DNA from: Maea johnstoni
Taxonomy: Eukaryota > Annelida > Polychaeta > Spionida > Magelonidae
Reading direction: 5' to 3'
Assembly (NCBI GenBank): GCA_963942565.1
Contig: OZ012690.1
Coordinates: forward strand, 13,332,649 to 13,396,648
Length of the DNA: 64,000 nt
The notes under the pieces are model-generated. The model ran no database searches. It worked only from the letters and a program-made list of their open reading frames with translations, and was not told the origin of the DNA. Made by a program: the position numbers and the translations under genes. Positions 1-12,500 of this stretch are shown here, piece after piece (position 1 is the first letter of the stretch; each line of letters starts with the position of its first letter).

Positions 1-344
1 AAACACGCAAGAGAGGTAATTACATAGAACACACTTTAGTGTTTATAGACGGAGTGCTATCGCAACTAGCAGGAAGTTGCCATGTTGGATTGAGGTCATT
101 TACATATGCTTGAGGGTGGACAGGACTTGGTAACTTTAATATATTCATTTTCCACTTCTTAAAATATATTTTATCAAGAAATGCATTTCTTTTCTAAAAT
201 AGAATCCGGCTTAAGTATAAAAGGAAATAAACAAAATCAATTTTGATGACTAATATAAAAACTTAGATATCAAAATAAATCCTGCGACCCCTCTTCAAAT
301 CTGACAATGGACCATTCGAAATATCCCAGCATTCCTCATTCAAG
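1..344. other. 5' flank of EIF2B5, no gene seen
   Basis: AT-rich sequence upstream of the EIF2B5 start codon. I see no convincing TATA box or coding exon. It presumably holds the promoter and 5' UTR, but nothing in the bases fixes a transcription start. Confidence 0.4.
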
Positions 345-3300
345 ATGTCGGGCAAGAAGAGAAATCAACGTGAGGATTTAAAACAAGAAGACGTCTTGCA
401 GGCTGTAGTTATAGCTGACAGTTTTGACGTGAAGTTTTCTCCGATAACAAGAAAAACACCAAGGGTGAGAAGCCATGGAAATGTCCTACAAAGCCCTCAT
501 TGTAAACAGCACATATGGTGCGCTGATGCAACCGGTCCGGACCGGTGTCAAAGCATGGCTGCTTGAGCCTTGACAGCTTGTGTTGTGATGACTGATGTGT
601 TTGTTTTCTTTCAGTTTTTTCACTCTGTCAGAAGTTGTCAACAAGATATATCAATTGTCATTCTGTGAACAGAAATGAGGCTTCATTTTCCCCCTGATGT
701 CATTTCTTTCACATCGATTAACAGTTACGTTGCGGCCAGATTATATTAACGTTGGACGTTCTTCCCTATTACCGCCCATCTAGTATGTCCAGAGTATAGC
801 CCTGGTTAGAGCTTAGAGGTTGACATCCTTATGTTTTTGTCACTTGACAACTTGGCCCCAAATCCCAGTTATTTTGGGTTTTGATTGTGTTTATTGATAG
901 CGATAGATCTGCAACTATGAACATTCGACAGAGGATGGCACCCTACAACGCTCATGAGAGTATGAACTTGTTTGTTTTGGATCCGTACTGCATTTGTCCC
1001 AGGTGACGGGGTCAACTCCAAAGGGAGGACCTACGGAGAACTCCCCTATCACCCCTGCCACTAATGGATCACCCCCAGGCCTCGACTCCCTTCATGTTCC
1101 CTATCCCCCCATACTTTTGTCAAGCATCCAGCATCAGGTCTGTACCAGGGCAGGGTCTTAGCCGATATTTGGAAACAGGGTGTCCAAATAGAGGTTTCAA
1201 AGACTTTTGCGTGTCCAAAGTGTGGTTCAAAATACAAACTACTAATAAGATAGACCCTTTACCTTTACAGATTTTGCTTTTTTAGGCCAGATACTGCTTT
1301 GTGTGTCTTATAAAAGTGACACTACAGCTTCTACATCTTCTATCTTCTAAGAAAAGTCATCTTCAGCAAATTCTGACATAAACTTTTGGGTGTCCAAACT
1401 GTCAAAAAACAGTGTTCTGCGTGTCCAAATGACACGCTGGAGGCATTACGGCTAAGCCCCTGTACCAGGGTCTTAGCCAGGATTTCAAAAATGCCTGTCC
1501 AAAACAACAATTTAAAAAAGTTTGCCCGTCCAGATTTAGTGACTTATCTACTTCACTTCCTTATACCAGCTACATTTAGTAGCCTAGTGTATCAAAAAGG
1601 GTAATTTACACTTCAGCTATGTCCTAGAAGATCTGGTTTCTTAGGATAATGTTTGGTTATTACATCCCAAAAGTCAAAATTGAAAAATCATCATGGAAAT
1701 TTTTGCCTGTCCAAACAGGAGGTTTTTAGGAAACTACCTGTCCAAAAGTCAGGTAGGACTGGTCCTGGCTAAGTCCCTGGTCTGTACCCTCCCCTGTCCT
1801 CCTGTCCTGTACATATAGATATATCATACCAAGTACCTGGTCTGTCCCTTTCCTGTCTTCCCGTCATACACATATATTTAAGCCCCACATACATGAACCC
1901 GGCCCTCAACTCTTCCAACCCCATTATATAAACTGTGTTAGTTTAATATGACGCTGGCATGGCCAGGAAGCGAGCGAAACTTTGGATGATTTCATTTCTT
2001 TTTTACTTCTGACCAAAAGACAGCATTGATTGACTGTAAATTAATGGCATACAAATTATTACGATTTCAAACTGTCGCAAAATTTACATTTCGCAACCAA
2101 TGAAATTGGTTGTTACTTAAACTACATTAAAAAACAGAAGTCGGCTGCACGTTGGATGATATTGTCGACAACGACGACTTTCTGGGTCCCTGTATGTTTA
2201 CTTGGTAACGTCACACACTCACGCTCTATTGCATGACTGCAAGGCTTCACGAAGGCCTGCAGCCTTTCCGAGCTTCGCTCGCTATTACTTCCAACACAAA
2301 TGCAACAAACAGTGTAAATCCAGAACGTCTCCCCTCATGTACCCTCCATGCCCACCTATTCCAGCGCCCCTCATTTCTGTATGTTACATCCACATATTAG
2401 AAGCCAGCAGATCTCGAGACCATGTGTGTGTCTCATAGCTGATACACTTGATCACAGCCTATATATAGGGGGCGGGGGCTAAATAGCTTATATATAGATC
2501 TCTTGGTCCTCACTGTGGTTTCAACTCTATAGTAAGGCCGCACACTGGTAGGGCTTGACAACAATGCCTACGATAATTGGACTGTGGCAACTCCTCAGGT
2601 TCTGTTGACCGAGTCTTGGATGAATATCTGGATGGACTGGAAGTTGGCAGATGGCTCGCATGACTAGGTTTGCAGATCACAACAGGGGATCAACTGATAT
2701 CTCTAATCTCTTATTCAATATCTTTCTATTGTCTGGTTCAGTTTTCCTCAAAGACATTTTTTGGCAGTATTGGTGTTTTAAAGCTATATGTCTAGGTTCT
2801 GTATGGACAGTTTGCATCAGTGTCTTAGCCAGGATTTAGAAACTGGGTGCCTAAAATTGGCAGTGGCAACATATTTGGGCGTCCAGATTTTTAATGGGGA
2901 TCACAATATACTCATTTCAACCATAAACATGAATAAATTCATCAAAACAAGGCATGGCATCATTAAACAATGTCATGGGAATTATTAGGAGATGAAAAAA
3001 TTAAATTATAAGCTTGAGATTAGATTTTCAGAAATTCCATACTAAAAAATTTGGGTGTCCTGAGGGCTTCTTTTTTAGGGTTTGGGTGTCCAAAAAGGCA
3101 CCCAGACGCCCTGGTGGCTAAGACCATGGTTTGCATCACTATTTAGATACATTGTAAAATCTGTTATCTAGAGTAGAAAGCAGAATGAAGCATGCCCAGT
3201 GTGGTATTTACAGGTTGTAACATGGTAGGTAGACCAGTAAATTGTTTGTCATCTTTAACTTGAATATTTATTGTTTCAGGTACTTCTGCCTCTTGTGAAT

Positions 3301-6300
3301 TCTACTTTACTGGATTACACGCTAGAATGTCTTGGATCATCTGGGGTCCAGGATGCTTATGTATTCTGCTGCTCACATCAGGACCAGGTCAGAGAACACC
3401 TCAGGTAAAAAAAAATATCCATTATCTTTATCACCAGTTGGGAAGTATAATCAATTGGTTTTGAAAATTTCTTTTAACCTATTCATACCTAGATTCCCCT
3501 TGAAAAGTTTTGTCAGATTTGTATTTAAAAAAAACTATTTTAAGTAAAGAATCTAGAAATGTATCTCATAAAAATAGTGAGTACTGTCTAATCTGTTAGG
3601 TATGGCACAATGAGAAAACTAGCCTTACTGTCTTAAAGGGACCCTAAAGACTCACATACATATTCAGCTTATATGAAAGTAATAAACTTCAAGAACAGGA
3701 TGGTGTCCTTTTTATCTCAGTGATCCCATGATATTTTGTGTATTGCCATCAGCTTTGATCAATGTGCCTATTGTCTTGTAATGAATGAATTTTTAAATAT
3801 TTTTCTTTGACCACACAAAAACAGAAAATCTTACAAAATACAAACTGGGCGTCTTCTTGCCAAAAATTTAGTATAAGGGAGTCAAAATAACTATGGGCCG
3901 GGTAAGCTCCTGCCACTTGCTGCCAATCACAAAACTGAAGTAAATGATGATGATTCTCTGTTTCAGTGTTTCAAAATGGAGCAGGGAAACCTCGCCCATG
4001 CTGGTAACGCCGGTCGTATCGGAGGACTGTCTCTCGCTGGGCGATGCCATGAGAGAGGTTGAGTCCCAGTCGCTACTCAAGGGAGACTTCATACTCATCT
4101 TCGGTGACACAATATCCAATGTCCAACTCAAACAACTGGTGGAGGAACACAAGTAAGACTTTAACCTATTTCCATATAAAGTGAACACATGTTGGAAGAT
4201 CTCTGAACATAACTCATCAATTAGACCTTTATTTGAGATATATTTGGTAGTGTTGGGAGGATCATCGATTATAATCGATAATCAATCGTTTACCTCTCTG
4301 ATTCTGATAAATCCATTACAAAACTGGCAATCGATAATAATCGGAAAAGGTGACACCTAGTGGCAAAATATAGAACTAAATGACAGACATGTTGTCAGCT
4401 TTCTTGCTATTAACTTAGCCCCCAAAACACTTCAAAACGAGGTTAAGGTAGGTGCTAATAGCAAGTAATTGTCATAGACTACCACTTATTATTAGGCTCT
4501 AGACCTCTAGTACCCAATTACTGCAAAAGTGTGATGAACTGATTATGATCGATAATCGATCGGTTGGCTGTAACTGATTATCGATCATGAAATTGCAACC
4601 GATTCCCAACCCTAATATTTGGAGTGGGAGTATTATACTCACTAGAAACAACTTTCAGTTAAATATTTCGTTTAATGTTGCTCACTTATTAGTCCAGTCA
4701 ATCTACGCTGAAAATGGCCTAACCTAGAACAAATTGCTACAGAAGGTTTTTTTGCTTTGACTGGTTAATTGGACCTAGCTGAACATTATATCAAAAGTTT
4801 CCCGAAAGTTACCCCCCCTAAGGACCCTAATTTGCATATTTTCACCTAAAAATGGCCAAAAACATATGATTTTGGGGATTTCTTCAGCATTTTTTTGTTT
4901 TTAAGAGTTGAACCTCCAATGTTGGCATGTATGTACTACAGATGTTGTTTGACATTGCTATGAAAAAATATTTACCAAAAATGCATCCTAGTGGTCAAAT
5001 TTGGGACAAAAATGTTTAGAAAGTGCTAAAAACAGACATTTTTTACAACGTTGCTGATGAAAGAAGCCACCCTACAGACTCAAAAAAAATTAACACCAAG
5101 GTTTAAGATTAGAAAAAACTGCCCAAGATTGTACTAAGCCCCAAAAAACTAATATCGGTATAACTTGGTACCACTTTGGGGGACCACCAATAACCCTTAT
5201 ATTTTGAAAGCCCTTGAACCCCTTTTTTATGCCAAATTGGACAATTCACTGATTTCAGGGCCTTGTATTTCCTGAACTAATCATCATATAGCAGTGATAT
5301 CATTAGGTCTCAATGAGTATGTTACATAGATGCTGCAGAAAGAAATATTTATTTTAATATTGACCCTTTGGTCAAACAAAGTCATTTGAAAATGGCCATT
5401 TGACCTTCGCTAAGGAGAGTTTTGGTTATTCACATCACAGATTTCAGGGCCTTGTATTTTCTGGACTAACAAGCATATAGCAATTGAATCCTCAGGTCTG
5501 AATCAGTATGTTACATAAATGCTGTAAAAAGAAAATATAATTGTGATATTGGCCCTTTGGTCAAATAAGGTTATTTGAAAATGGCCATTTGACCTTTGAT
5601 AAGGAGCGTTTTGGTATTTTGCATCAGGATTGCATAAATTGGTACCAGTTGGGGGGACTGCAAATTACCCTTATATTTTGAAAGCCCATGATCCCCTCAA
5701 GTACCTGCTTGATGGACATCTGCAGCTGGTAGCTGTTTTGAGATATTGAGCTCCCAAGGTACTAGTACCGGGTATGTCCCTTTTTATGCCAAGTTGGACA
5801 ATTCACAGATTTCAGGGCCTTGTATTTCCTGAACTAACAGGCATATAGTAGCTAAATCCTTGGGTCTGAAGATGTACTGTATGTTACATAGATGCTGCAG
5901 AAAGAAAATACAATTTTACTATTGACCCTTTGGTCAAATAACATCATTTAAAATGACCATTTGACCTTTGCTAAAGGGAGTTTTGGTTATTCACATCACA
6001 GATTTTAGGACCTTGTATTTTCCGACATAATCAATAATCATACAGCATCCTCAGGTCTGAAAAAGTTTGTTACATTGATGTCGTAAAAAGACAATATGAT
6101 TTAAATATTGGCCCTTTGGTCAAATACGGTCATTTGAATATGGTCTTTTTACCTTAGAGAAGGAGTTAATTGCTCTAAATGTACTGTGCCAACATTTAAT
6201 TCCTGCATTAAAAGCATGGGCAGCCTGTGCACAACACAATACACAACTGTACCCCGTGATTGCCACTCATTTTCTTGGGCATGGATGACCTCACAACTGA

Positions 6301-9068
6301 AAGTAGCTTTGAATCACAAGCTATGTGGGTCAATGATGTCCTTGGCTTACTTTTTGACATGTTATCCATGGGTGTTTGTACAACCAGGCACTTGCAGACA
6401 TCCGCTTGATTGCTGCAGGAATTAAATGTCTGCAGTACTTAACCCTAGATAAACAATATTTTCAGGGCAATGCAAGTATACAATAGGCATAATGTATAGG
6501 GGTAGTCAAATAGGGTTATTTGAAAATACCTGTTTGATCATAAAAGATGCATTTTGGCTATTCTCTCAGTTTATGCAGATCAACATCTTACAACTTGCTA
6601 TAACAGTTTTTTGAGGGCTATATCTAAAAGCATGCTGTATAATGAAGAATGTTTTTTTTCTGGTCATTCTTCTTATCAAAAATAAAATTTGAAAGTGACT
6701 CTATGGGCTGGATCCAAATTTTTGACCAATTGGTAGCATTCAGCAAGTCTGCAAATGAACCTATTTTGGAAGCACTTGATCATCATTTCAATTTTTGGAC
6801 TTTCATACACAAAGTAGTTTGGTATCAGAACTTTTAACAGGTACCATGATACACTATGTGAGGGTATAAACAGGATCACATATATAATACATCTAAGACA
6901 TATTGATCTGCAAAAACTGATAAAATCAACCGAAACATATTTATCATGGTGAAACAGGTATTTTCAGATGGCCCTATTTGACTAAAAAATTTCAAGAAAG
7001 GGCCATCTCCCCTGGCAGTATCCCTACTCTATACTTGCATAGCTCTGAAATATTGTTAATCTAGGTTAAGTCCATTTTGAGAAATTGGCCATTGAAAATT
7101 GAAAAGATACTAGTACTGTATTGCCCCGCGTACACCCTGCACCCCCTTAATAATACGCACCCCGTCCCCAAGTCCCTCTCCTTATGTAAAATACAATTCC
7201 CAGTTTATAATATGCTGGGCAGTTGGCCGGCCATTAAGTGCAGAGAGCTATATGTCTGCCCTGGTCTTTCAGCTGAGAGGAGCGAGTCTAGGACAAATAA
7301 ACTGGACACAATTACAATTTGATAAGGGTTTGTGATGGTAAATTGTTATTGATACTGATTTGTGCCCATTTGTAGACATCACTCGTCAAAAGAGCAGACA
7401 ACAGCTCGTGCCAAATCTGCTCTCCTGGCTTATCCATATCAATTTCAATTCACCTTCCCGAGGCCCTTTTATCCCCTAATTATAATGTATTCAAAATCCA
7501 AATATGGATGGATATGCTGTCCTTTCCTCCCTGGAGGTACTCAAATGGTGTTTTCCAACCCTGCCCCACATGTCCCCGCACCCTTGGCATTGATGTGAAA
7601 AAACTTCTGGTTCTTGTACCTGTTATTAAAACACACCCCCTCCTTGACATAGGTGATGCACTGTATAAAAGTGTGGGGTGTATGCGGGGTAATATGGTAA
7701 CCAAAATGGGCCGTATCTAAGGTCAAATGGCCTTTTTTAATTGACCTTGTTTGACATAAGGGTCAATATTTAAATTATATTTTATGTTTACAGCATCTAT
7801 GTAACATACTGATTAAGACCTAAGGATTTAATTGTTATATGCTTGTTAGTTCAGAAAATACAAGGCCCTGAAATCTGTGATGTGAACAATCAAAACTCTT
7901 CTTAGCGAAGGTCAAATGACCATTTTCAAATGACCTTGTTTGACCAACGGGCCAATATTAGAAAAAATATTTCTTTCTGCAGCATCTATGTAACATACTC
8001 ATTGAGACCTAATGATATCACTGCTATATGATGGTTAGTTCAGGAAATACAAGGCCCTGAAATCAGTGATTTGTCCAATTTGGCATAAAAAGAGGGACAT
8101 TACAAGAACCTTGGGTGGTCAATATCTCAAAACAACTACCAGATGCAGATGTCCATCATGCAGGGACTTGAAGAGGGGTTCCAGGGCTTTCGAAAATAAG
8201 GGTTATTGGTGGTCCTCCCAAATGGTACCAAGTTATGCGGTCCCCCAAACTGGTGCCAAATAACCAAAACGCTCCTTATCTAAGATCATATGACCATTTT
8301 CAAATGACCTTATTTGATCAAAGGGTCAATACTAAAATTATATTTTCTTTTTACAGCATCTATATAACATACTTATTCAGATCGGAGGATTTACCTCCTG
8401 GGTGATTGTTATGTCAGGAAATACAAGGCCCTAAAATCATTGATGTGAATAACCAAACGGTTCTGATTGGAGGTCAGATGGCCATTTTCAAATGACCATA
8501 TTTGACCAAACGGTCAATATTACAATTATATTTTCTGTTTACAGCATCTATATAACATACTTATTCAGACCTGTAAATTTAACTGATGTGTCATTGTTAG
8601 TTGATGGAAATACAAGACCATGAAATCTGTGAATTGTCCAATTTGACATAAAAAGGGACATACCATTTTTAATTTATGCAAATTAGGGCCCTTAGAGGGG
8701 GTAACTTTCAGGAAACTTTTGATATGATGTTCAGTTAGGTCCAATGAACTAGTCAAAGCAAAAAAACCTTCTGTAGCAATTTGTTCTAGGTATTTCATAA
8801 TTTGACTGGACTATATCAAGATATGTTTCCATATGTGTCAGATCATCTGTACACTTCAGAAATCAATGGGTAAGCAAGAAATGTTTCTTTGGTTACTGCA
8901 GTGAAGAATTAGTATCTACTAGTTAGTATGTTGTTTGAGCTGGATTCTACAATTGATCTTTGATAATTCTACACTCACATGGTAGGGTAGATGTATCTAG
9001 TTTGACTGTTTTAGTTTGACTATTATTGACATATAGGAGAGAGAGAGAGAACAAGAAAGAGAGAGAGA

Positions 9069-9099
<31 letters not shown>

Positions 9100-9132
9100 C
9101 TCAGTGTGACAGAAAGAGAGAGCGAGAGAGCT

Positions 9133-9175
<43 letters not shown>

Positions 9176-9505
9176 AGCAGAGAGATACATCCCCTTGATC
9201 CGCAATCCCATAGGCACAGCATGCTAGTACCTAGAGTGTGTGCGCCTCGAGTTACGCGGTGTAGACTGGGGAAGTATTGGTGACGTGATTTTTTTCAGAA
9301 AGAGGCTGGCCGGATCCAGGGCCCGTGAAACCACGTCAACCTATCTAGGTCAGATAGGTTGCCAAGGAGATGGGGTCCGCAGGCAGCCAGCCAGCGGTAC
9401 ACAGGTTATCTATGACTCATAGTGCGAGGCAGCGAAATTTGATGATGCATGCACAGTGCCCACTCCCTGTCTTCATACTCCCAGGTGAGAGAGAGAGAGA
9501 GCTCA

Positions 9506-9540
<35 letters not shown>

Positions 9541-12500
9541 CTCAGTGTGTGTGTGTGTGTGTGAGAGAGAAGAGGTCTACGCTTATAACTGTGTATGTTT
9601 GTCGTTGCAGAGCTCGGCGTGAGAAAGACAAGAACTGTATGATGAGTATGGTTTACAAGACGGCCGCCCCTGGACATCGCTCTCGCTGCCACGACGACGA
9701 GTGTCTCCTTGCCATAAACAGAGAAAACAGCAGGCTCCTTGGCTTTCAAAAAGTGCATGGAGAAAAAAAGTTTGACTTCCCTTTAGTAAGTACATAGAGG
9801 TGGTAAGTGGCTCATTTACTACCATTTTTCAAGGGTTGACTGTCAGATTTAGATTCATTTAACTTCAGACAATGGACCATTAAGTTCTGGTTGTCTGAAC
9901 TGATATCTTAATTGGCTATAGAGTCAGAGTTTAAAGAATATGAACACACTTTTGGTGGATGCTTATGCCCAATGAAATGCACATACCCTTTTCACAAGTA
10001 AATGTTTATGTTTACTTGCTTGAATGATAGAATGATCAAATATGTGAATTTATTTAAAAAGTAATGGTACATATTGTAAGGAAGTAAGTTTAAAATAATG
10101 TATTCTCTATCTAGCATTTTAGCAAAGATATCATTGATGGAAACTGGCAAAAACTTTGCGCTTCATAATTATTATTTGGATCAGGAGAGTGAAACCATTC
10201 ATTGAAGGGATATTATTATATTACAATTATAATATTACTATATTACAAATAAGTGTGTATTGTTTATGAAATAGAGGTTTCCTAATGACCTACCTATAGA
10301 AACAAATTTTCTGGGATATTGAGTATCTTTTTTGTCTTTGGAACAAGCCTTGGCAAGTTCCCAACTTGCATGATACACAGATCACAGGAAGCTGGTGTTA
10401 GATCTCATTACCTTTATAACCCGTGTCGCTGGTGGTTAATTTTGCCAATACAAAATAATGCAAAAACACTGAAAAATGACTGAAAACCTGGCAAATAGGT
10501 ACAATAGGTATGAAAGTACTCGGCGAGAACTATCCAATGAATACCAACATGACAGGGTTTTGGTGTTTCTCAAAATTCTTTGCCTCCTTGTGCTTTGGAC
10601 GAAAGTAGCCTCAGCATTGGAAGGGTTAAGGATCTCTTGAAATGTACTGATTTTTGCCTGGTCTTCTTTGCTGCCCTATTACAGGAGATGTTCCAGAGCT
10701 GCAGCAACATCCAGTTCCGCTATGACCTGATGGACTGCCACATCGCCATATGCTCACCCGTCGTTCTCTCGTTGTTCCAAGACAACTTCGACTACCTCAC
10801 CAGGGACGACTTCGTCAAAGGCATTTTAGAAAATGAAGAGGTACGAGAGATCATCATTGTTATCAAGATTGTTTGTGTTTTTCATGGAGCATGTATCACA
10901 CTCTTTAGCAAGGGTGTTGAAACTGGCTGGCCGAAAATCGAAGATTAGTAAATCATGGGGACTCATAGTTGATAAATTCTCTAACCAAACACAGACATAC
11001 ATCTATTTATTCTGTAAATGAATGGAATGTTTAATTTAGTCATTTAAGATCAGTTAACAATTTAAAAATTATCACGGCAAGAATCCTGGAAGTGGAATGT
11101 TTGTGCCTTAAGAAATATCAGGTTTGTACTCTTATTTGTAGGACTGTCATTGACATCCATTTTTTTTCGATTCGATAATTGACATATTATTTTTCGATTC
11201 CGATTATTTCGATTCGATTTTGAAGAACTGCACTAATAGAATATTTTCACATGTTCCACACTATTTTTGTGGCTAGGATCCTAAGATTCTCACAATGCAA
11301 ACAAAATGAAGGTTTTCTCAACATGATTGAATACTTGAGTTTCTCTTCAAAATTCTTATTAGCGTTGGCTAAATTTTTTTCGATTAATTGACATGATAAT
11401 TGACATAATGTTTTTTTTGATTAATTGGATAAATGATTTCGATTGATCGATACTTGTCATATCAATGACGGTCCTACTTATTTGCTGTGATTAATTCCAC
11501 ACTTTACTTAAGCCTATATAGAATACCATCCAGTATAACGTCTGCAATATACCCCTATAGGTGAGAATGTATACAGTAATAAATTTGCAATCGAATTCAT
11601 GGCATGATAGTCTGCAATCTATCCGTATGAATAGGAATGATTACAGTAATAAATTTGCTGTCATATTGATAGCATACTTATATATTTTTCTATATTAGGC
11701 TAGAGTGTTCTATCTTACCTTTTGGCCAGATGCCCGAAGGCCACTAGCCACAAAACTTAGGTTATAGTACCTCAAGAGTTTTAAAGTATGAACATGTATA
11801 TTTTTCTACATGTAGGTAGAGTACTTCCAATTTGTCCGCAGGAAATTAAGGTGCCTGTTGCCAAGCTGACTTGTTCAGCCACAAATCAGAAGCGCTAGGT
11901 TATTAAATTAATCCTACTTTTGTTTCCTCACTATTTTTCAGATTTTAGGGAATACAATATATGTTAGCATTCTTGAGGATGAATATGCAGCCCGTGTCTC
12001 AAACCTACAAATGTATAATTCTGTCAGGTGAGTCTCTTGCATAATTTTTTTGTCAAAAATGTGTGTTTTATGCATGATTTACGTTGATTGGGAGTTGGGA
12101 GGGCCAAAAAAAACTTTAGGGTAGGGATTTTTTTGAATAAAAACTTGTTAGGGTAGGGTTACAGGAAACAAACAACTTTTTTTTTAGGCCTTAATCTTTA
12201 TCTTTACTCCATGATTATGCTTGTTGTTTCAGTAAAGACGTGTTGAATCGTTGGACATACCCCCTGGTGCCGGACCTGATCAGCAGTGAGAGCGATGGCC
12301 AGCACTACAGTCACGGTCGCCATAATGTCTACCTCAGCAACGACGTCACGTTAGCAAGGTAAGCCTAGCCACACCATTAACCCTTATCCTGCTGGTGGCT
12401 AATTTGGCCAATACAAAATGATGCTAAAAACCTGAAAAATGACTGAAACCCTGGCAAATGGGTACTCAAATGAGAGAACTCAACGAGAGCTTTCAAATGA

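Larger units (their letters stand above)
4690..8813. mobile_element. 4.1-kb non-autonomous element with kilobase inverted arms
   Basis: Ends TAGTCCAGTCAA and TTGACTGGACTA are inverse complements. They lead into inverted arms of more than 1 kb (about 4690-6180 and 7700-8813) with many indels between them. Each arm carries about four copies of a unit built around 'ttcagggccttgtattt', 'catatag', 'tatgttacatagatgctg' and 'ccctttggtcaaa', direct in the left arm and inverted in the right. Flanks are TAT on both sides, so a 2-3 bp duplication is possible. No transposase ORF is seen, and two smaller MITEs sit in the centre. Superfamily not assigned. Confidence 0.65.
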
